This document shows positions 59,461 to 64,000 of a stretch of 64,000 bases of DNA, piece after piece (the first letter of the stretch is position 1; the number at the start of each line of letters is the position of its first letter). The stretch spans positions 424,707 through 488,706 of the forward strand of contig NZ_KV917380.1 of assembly GCF_002019765.1 (NCBI RefSeq). Reading direction: 5' to 3'. The position numbers were made by a program, and so were the translations under genes. Source of the DNA: Shouchella oshimensis (GTDB lineage Bacteria; Bacillota; Bacilli; Bacillales; Bacillaceae_D). The notes below the pieces were generated by a model that saw only the letters and a list, made by a program, of their open reading frames with translations, was not told the DNA's origin and made no database searches.

Positions 59461-60279
59461 ATGATCAAATCCAAAGACTATTTAAAGCCAATTACAGAAA
59501 CCATATTAGCTGAGAAAATGGCATTAGCGAACATGCCTCCATCGCATGATCATATAGATGAAGCGACGCTCGTTTCAAGGCTAAAACCGTGGCGACACGA
59601 ACTTATTGAAGTCTATGCACATTCATTTTTAAAGGATAAAGAAGAATCAGAAGAAGCAATGGATATTTGGGGAGAAGCTGTTGCAGGCTTGTTAGTATCT
59701 CTTGATTTAAAATTGGATGTAGCGTTAAAAGAAATAACCTATTACCGCGATCGAATAGGTGTCATTGTTAAAGACCAAGCAGAGGAAGAGGGCTTTTCCT
59801 TTAATCATTTGTATGACGTTATTTCGAAATTTAACCAAATTGTAGACTTGGCGATCCAAAAGGTGAGCCAAACGTATATGAGAGATTATGCAAATAATAT
59901 TGAAGTGGCGAAATATGCGATTGACGAACTTTCTGTTCCTCTTGTGCAGTTAACCGATGAAGTGGGAATCATACCGATTATCGGTGAAATCGATACAAAG
60001 CGAGCGCAATATTTGATGACGAATGCATTGGATAAAGGTTCTCAGCTAGGGTTGAAATACATTATCCTTGATTTATCAGGTGTAAGCGTCATTGATACGA
60101 TGGTCGCTGCTCAGATCTTTAAAGTTGTTGATGCGCTTAAGTTGATTGGAATCGAAACAATGATTAGTGGAGTTCGTCCCGAAATTGCTCAAACAATGGT
60201 TTCATTAGGTATTAAAGTAGATTTAAAAATCTATAGCTCGTTAAGACAAGCATTTGGAAAGATTTCAATCGACCAATAG
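59461..60279 (+). CDS. RsbR paralogue (stressosome co-antagonist)
   Basis: A 272-residue protein: N-terminal non-heme globin-like sensory domain (about 1-145) and C-terminal STAS domain (about 155-268). Both RsbT phosphorylation threonines of RsbR-type STAS domains are present: Thr179 in GEIDTKRAQ and Thr213 in DLSGVSVIDTMVA. Such proteins form the core of the 1.8-MDa stressosome with RsbS and release RsbT to switch on sigma-B. It stands alone, as yqhA, ykoB and yojH do in B. subtilis. A GGAGAAGATAGAG precedes the ATG. Confidence 0.92.
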   Translation: MIKSKDYLKPITETILAEKMALANMPPSHDHIDEATLVSRLKPWRHELIEVYAHSFLKDKEESEEAMDIWGEAVAGLLVSLDLKLDVALKEITYYRDRIGVIVKDQAEEEGFSFNHLYDVISKFNQIVDLAIQKVSQTYMRDYANNIEVAKYAIDELSVPLVQLTDEVGIIPIIGEIDTKRAQYLMTNALDKGSQLGLKYIILDLSGVSVIDTMVAAQIFKVVDALKLIGIETMISGVRPEIAQTMVSLGIKVDLKIYSSLRQAFGKISIDQ

Positions 60280-60363
60280 CTTCTAGCGTCTGAGTTGCTA
60301 TTTTTAAACAGAGCTCTATTTGGTATAAATACACTTCATTGGGTACAAACAACCCTTAATAAG

Positions 60364-60402
60364 GAAAGAAAAGCAGTGTCAAAGGGCACTGCTTTTCTTT
60401 CG
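60364..60402. terminator. Bidirectional terminator
   Basis: GAAAGAAAAGCAGTG...CACTGCTTTTCTTTC between convergent genes. Confidence 0.9.
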
Positions 60403-60409
60403 TGTCTTT

Positions 60410-61040
60410 TCACTGAATGAGATCTTTGTAAAAAGACTGGAGGGCATTTGCAAGAGGTAATGGTTGATCTTCATTCACTTCATGACCTGCATGAGGAATG
60501 CATAGTAGCTTGCTGTTAGGAATAGCTTTAGTCAACTGAAAAGATGCACGCTTATTAACATAATCCTTTCCACCATAGATAATGAGAGTGGGACAAGCAA
60601 TCCCGGCTAAAGAAGAGCGGAAATCGAGGTCTTCCATTGAACGGGTTAAAGTAATAAAATCCTGCTTTTGAAGTCCTTCTTGAGGAAAGATACGGCGTGG
60701 TAATAGATGGAAGATGGCAGATTGCACCTGTAACAATCGTTTTGGCATCACGCATTGAGTGCCGATTAAGCATAAGGAAGCCACTCTTTCTGGGTAATCA
60801 ATTGTGTAATGAAGAGAAAGGATACCACCTAGTGATAAACCTGTTAGATGAAGGGGTTCATCTGACTGATGGCACCAGTCAACGAAACGTTGATACACGT
60901 TTACATAAGTAGCATCTGCTCTTTTTAGTAACGAGACTAAAATAGGACAGTTGACAGTTTCAGCTGCCGGTAGTCCTTGAAGTGTGTGAGTGATTCCAGC
61001 TTGAAGGCTTTTGCCCAAGACCATGTACAAATACGTGCAC
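60410..61040 (-). pseudogene. Alpha/beta hydrolase gene with a frameshift near its 5' end
   Basis: The largest open frame encodes about 200 residues with GLSLGG (nucleophile), LIIYGGKD and AGHEVNED (acid and His of an alpha/beta hydrolase) but lacks an N-terminus. Reading from GTG 61040, which has AAAGGAG 10 bases upstream, the next frame gives VHVFVHGLGQKPSSWN, exactly the missing start (HGLGQ oxyanion loop). The two frames join if one base is removed within the CACTCACACA tract near 60985-60994. Either a real slippage mutation or a sequencing error; the remaining protein is intact. Confidence 0.8.
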
Positions 61041-61062
61041 TCGCGTTTCTCTCCTTTCAGAG

Positions 61063-61260
61063 CTATTTGTCTCCTCTGTTATACTTATGATAAATGAATA
61101 CAAGATAAATGAGAACTGGTACTAAAGGAAGTAAATATACCAATTCAGCAACTTCCACTTGACGATCTGAATCTGGATTTGACGTAAAGGAATACATTAA
61201 AAAAAGAATACCGCTAATGGCTATAGCAATCATTAAGAAGAGGGTACCAATAGTGAACAC
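61063..61260 (-). CDS. Small two-helix membrane protein
   Basis: A 65-residue hydrophobic protein with helices at about 4-24 and 41-60, and a short acidic loop between. GTG start; AAAAAGGT is too close to be a good ribosome site, and an ATG at residue 10 is an alternative. No family recognised. It precedes the frameshifted hydrolase on the same strand. Confidence 0.45.
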   Translation of the reverse strand: MFTIGTLFLMIAIAISGILFLMYSFTSNPDSDRQVEVAELVYLLPLVPVLIYLVFIYHKYNRGDK

Positions 61261-61482
61261 ACCTTTTTATAGCTGTTTTTCTAAGTATACCAAGTGGTTG
61301 CTAGTCATAACAGCTACAATTCATGTAATTGGTTTTCTGACCCCATAGATTCTTACTTACTGATACGTTTGTAGTAAAACAAATGTTTTTACACAGCATT
61401 TCCGCATCTTTTACCTTTCACGATCAAATGAAAGGTGCTACTCTCAGTTCATATGAACGTTTACTAGATAAAGGAGTGCACC

Positions 61483-62028
61483 ATGGATTATTACCTATTT
61501 CGTTTAATAAACGACTTATCTGGCCATTATAGGCTACTTGATATGGTCATGTTATGGAGTTCGGAGTATGTCACGATTTTGTTGGCATTCGCGCTGTTTG
61601 GTTTTTTTATAGTTGGTTTAAAGAAAAGAATATATATGAAAACCGCATTGTTTACAGGGGCAGCTCTTATTATTTCAATGGGCATTGGGTATGTGATAAA
61701 AGGATTGTTTTATCGACCAAGACCATTTGTCGAACATGATGTAAACTTACTCATCATACATAATACGGCTTCCAGCTTTCCTTCTAACCACACGCTTGCT
61801 GCTTTTGCCATTGGGCTTGGAATCTTCTTTTTTCATAAAAAAGTAGGTAGCTTACTTCTTCTAGGTGCCGCGCTTATTGGGCTATCACGTGTTTATCTCG
61901 GACACCATTATCCGCTGGATGTTTTTGCAGGCTTTAGCATTGCCCTTCTTGTAGTGTTTCTACTTAAGAAAGGCATGAACAAATTAGAAAAAGGGGATCG
62001 TCGCCATGTCGCCAAGCGGGTTTCATAG
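61483..62028 (+). CDS. PAP2 family phosphatase (BcrC-type undecaprenyl-diphosphatase)
   Basis: A 181-residue membrane protein with five or six helices. The three PAP2 motifs are intact: KGLFYRPRP (about 73-81), PSNH (about 99-102) and SRVYLGHHYPLDV (about 129-141). In BcrC enzymes this site removes a phosphate from undecaprenyl diphosphate on the outer face, recycling the carrier for wall synthesis and giving bacitracin tolerance. A general lipid phosphatase cannot be excluded. AAAGGAG 7 bases before the ATG; own terminator. Confidence 0.88.
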   Translation: MDYYLFRLINDLSGHYRLLDMVMLWSSEYVTILLAFALFGFFIVGLKKRIYMKTALFTGAALIISMGIGYVIKGLFYRPRPFVEHDVNLLIIHNTASSFPSNHTLAAFAIGLGIFFFHKKVGSLLLLGAALIGLSRVYLGHHYPLDVFAGFSIALLVVFLLKKGMNKLEKGDRRHVAKRVS

Positions 62029-62093
62029 GTGTACGTGAACAAATAAGGAAGCTGGAATTGAAATTATCAGGGCAAGCTAGAGGAAAGAGCTTG

Positions 62094-62127
62094 TTGGGGC
62101 AACAGAACCCAACAGGCTTTTTTTTAT
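62094..62127 (+). terminator. Terminator after the PAP2 gene
   Basis: AAGAGCTTGTTGGG...CCCAACAGGCTTTT, then TTTTT. Confidence 0.9.
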
Positions 62128-62310
62128 ACGATCGAACACAAAAAATTATTAGAAAATTCATTTACTTATTGTCTCTTTATAGGTAAACTAGATTTAAAAG
62201 CAATTGGAAGAACTTCATAGGATTTCTTCGTTATTTTGCTGATAAACATATAAACAACTGTTTTTACCGCATAACTTTTTAAAAATACTTTTTGAAGTGA
62301 GGGATATTGC

Positions 62311-63519
62311 ATTAAAACGAAATTACATGAAGTCAACCGCGTAAATGTATTAAATCTTATTCGCAACAAAGGCCCTTTGTCAAAAGCAGAGTTGGCTGAA
62401 AACGTGCAGGTGAGTCAAACGACGGTTTCGACCATTTTAGCTAAATTAATGAAGGAAGACTATGTGATGGAGGAAGGAATCGGTGACTCAACTGGTGGTA
62501 GAAAGCCTGTCCTTTATCGGTTTAATCCGAATAAAGCATTAATTATTGCGGTATCGTTACGCAATTCCTCTATTCAAATGGCGGTTCTTAATTTATCAGG
62601 TGAACGAAAGAACGAGATGGTCTATCACGTTCAAAATGTAAAAGGCCATGCCTATGTCGAGCACATCTTAACATCCCTTTCTCTTTTTGTGCAGCCCATC
62701 CTTGAGAGTCAATCAAAATTAGTTGGGATCTCTATCGTTTGCCCTGGCGTTGTGGATGCCAAAAATGGTGTCATTCTCTATAATGCGAAACTTGATTTGT
62801 ATAAGATCGAGCTTAAACGCCTTGTGGAAGAAGCATTTGGACTTCAAGTTTTTGTTGAAAATGATCTAAATGCACTTGTTATTGCAGAGAAGCAGTTTGG
62901 TGACGCACCTTATCAGGAGTTGCTCTATCTTTCTATTGATGAAGGAGTTGGTGCTGGGATTGTTGTCCATGATCATATTTTTCGAGGGTATAGTGGTAGT
63001 GCAGGAGAAATTGGGCATATGTCTGTTGTTCCAGGAGGAATAGGCTGTTCATGTGGCAATCAGGGATGCTTAGAGAATTATGTAAGCTGGCCAGCCATCT
63101 ATGCTCGCATTCTATCAGGGTGGTTCACTCAACAAGAGGGAGAAGCCATTGTGGCGAGAGCGGATTTTGTTCCTGAAAAAGTGAAGGCCAGTCATTTTGT
63201 AGAGGCAGCATGTGAAGGAGATCCGTTTGCATTAAAAATTGTGGAGGAGATGGCGGAGTACATCGCCGTAGCCATTACAAATGTGCTTCACTTCATGAAT
63301 CCCCAAGCAGTCATTTTAAATGGTGCGCATGTGGTTAATAACGAACCACTTTTAGCGATATTGCGAGAGAAGATTGAAAAGAGAGCCATGACGATCGTTC
63401 AGAAGGATTTTGAAATGAAACAAACGGCATTAGGAAACGATATGAATTTGTTAGGAGCGTTGGCGGTTTTGCTTCAAGATGAAATGCAAGTTGGAAAATA
63501 CAATGTGTTTTTACGGTAG
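62311..63519 (+). CDS. ROK family transcriptional repressor (XylR/NagC-like), apparent ATT start
   Basis: A 402-residue regulator. The winged HTH needs the segment IKTKLHEVNRVNVLNLIRNKGPLSKAELAENVQVSQTTVS, which is open upstream of the first usual start (TTG 62377). Between the in-frame stop at 62293 and that TTG no ATG/GTG/TTG exists; ATT 62311 has GTGAGGG 7 bases upstream and gives the standard N-terminus. ROK kinase-like domain about 85-400: VENDLNALVIAEKQFG and the zinc motif GCSCGNQGCLENY. It probably controls the sugar importer that begins 24 bases downstream. Confidence 0.85.
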   Translation: MKTKLHEVNRVNVLNLIRNKGPLSKAELAENVQVSQTTVSTILAKLMKEDYVMEEGIGDSTGGRKPVLYRFNPNKALIIAVSLRNSSIQMAVLNLSGERKNEMVYHVQNVKGHAYVEHILTSLSLFVQPILESQSKLVGISIVCPGVVDAKNGVILYNAKLDLYKIELKRLVEEAFGLQVFVENDLNALVIAEKQFGDAPYQELLYLSIDEGVGAGIVVHDHIFRGYSGSAGEIGHMSVVPGGIGCSCGNQGCLENYVSWPAIYARILSGWFTQQEGEAIVARADFVPEKVKASHFVEAACEGDPFALKIVEEMAEYIAVAITNVLHFMNPQAVILNGAHVVNNEPLLAILREKIEKRAMTIVQKDFEMKQTALGNDMNLLGALAVLLQDEMQVGKYNVFLR

Positions 63520-63543
63520 CAAAATGGGCAAGGAGGCGAAATA

Positions 63544-64000
63544 GTGAAAAGGGTGGCGAATTGGGTAAGTCTTGCTGTTGTTGCATTAGGATTAATCGGC
63601 TGTAGTGGTAATGATGATGATTCTGGTAACCAGTCAATTAGTATTGCCCTGTGGGATGAAAAGGCAAGTGATGCCATAGATGGTGCCATTGCTTCATTTA
63701 AAGAAAAACATCCAGATGTTGATGTAACAGTTACATATAGCCCGTTTTCACAATATTGGACAACCTTGAGAACAAGTATTGGAGGTGGAGCGGGTCCGGA
63801 TCTCTTTTGGATGAATGCAGTTAACTTTTATCAATATGCCCAGCCTGGCTTAATCCAAAACTTAGAACCGTTTATAGAGGAAGATGCGGATTTTGAAAAA
63901 AGTGATTATTACGAAAGTATGATCGATTTATATAGTTATGAAGACAATTTGTATGCTGCGCCTTACTTCGTAGATGCTGTTGGGCTTTATTATAACAAAG
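63544..64000 (+). CDS. Sugar ABC transporter substrate-binding lipoprotein, system 3 (3' end outside window)
   Basis: 152 residues visible from GTG 63544, with AAGGAGG 8 bases upstream. Lipoprotein signal about 1-20 (lipobox LIGC). SIALWDEKASDAIDGAIASFKEKHPDVDVTV and GGGAGPDLFWMNAVNFYQYA are typical of CUT1 binding proteins. It follows the ROK gene in the same direction and is likely its target. Permease genes are expected beyond the window. Confidence 0.88.
   Translation, partial: MKRVANWVSLAVVALGLIGCSGNDDDSGNQSISIALWDEKASDAIDGAIASFKEKHPDVDVTVTYSPFSQYWTTLRTSIGGGAGPDLFWMNAVNFYQYAQPGLIQNLEPFIEEDADFEKSDYYESMIDLYSYEDNLYAAPYFVDAVGLYYNK

Overview
The window looks like a chromosomal segment of a spore-forming, low-to-moderate G+C member of the Bacillaceae (Bacillus/Alkalihalobacillus/Shouchella-like; genus not resolved from sequence alone). 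Support: a Ger(x)C spore germination protein, a SqhC-type (sporulenol synthase-like) terpene cyclase, a YwqCDE-like BY-kinase/phosphatase cluster, YczE, YdhK and YczE-type proteins, a stressosome RsbR paralogue, strong AGGAGG-type ribosome binding sites, frequent TTG/GTG starts and classic hairpin-plus-T terminators. No rRNA, tRNA, CRISPR array, complete insertion sequence, prophage or integrase was found.

Layout. 1-9 kb: end of a germination lipoprotein-like gene, azoreductase, esterase, fabZ, a YhgE/Pip membrane protein, an arginase-family hydrolase and a secreted NlpC/P60 cell-wall hydrolase with a WalR-like box upstream. 9-17 kb: an SOS-type Y-family polymerase, a two-domain lipoprotein, galE, a RodA/FtsW-type glycosyltransferase, and a TetR-controlled paired SMR efflux system. 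16.7-20.1 kb: LCP ligase diverging from a Wzz/BY-kinase/PHP phosphatase operon. 20.3-27.5 kb: acyl-CoA ligase, then a CitA/DcuS-type two-component system and a TctCBA tricarboxylate transporter with a CcpA (cre) site. 27.5-38 kb: gamma-glutamylcyclotransferase-like protein, terpene cyclase, a first sugar ABC transporter (no ATPase), GH2 hydrolase and Old Yellow Enzyme. 38-51 kb: acetyltransferase, ASCH protein, a broken HIT gene, MFS pumps, a lipoprotein GH13 enzyme next to an MdxEFG-type maltodextrin importer (again no ATPase), TetR/MFS, MarR/YczE, ferritin. 51-64 kb: MFS, several decayed or shortened genes (BAAT hydrolase remnant, clipped M50 peptidase, frameshifted alpha/beta hydrolase), a small ribbon-helix-helix gene with a near-consensus promoter, nucleotidyltransferase, divergent catalase, YdhK-like lipoprotein, AraC and XRE regulators, RsbR paralogue, PAP2 phosphatase, and a ROK regulator followed by the start of a third sugar-binding protein.

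How it works together: the carbohydrate loci share cre/LacI-type operators, so they are probably under CcpA and local repressors, and both complete importers must borrow an MsmX-like ATPase encoded elsewhere. Three drug-efflux loci have convincing palindromic operators for their adjacent regulators.

Most unusual items: (1) two copies (272 and 240 bp) of a structured, inverted-repeat-bounded intergenic element whose internal pairing arms are conserved although the copies differ by deletions; one copy lies so exactly between two convergent genes that it supplies bases of both stop codons; (2) a ROK repressor whose only well-placed start codon is ATT; (3) a cluster of gene remnants at 52.4-53.8 kb beside the RHH gene. 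I do not see a convincing new multi-gene defence or biosynthetic system.
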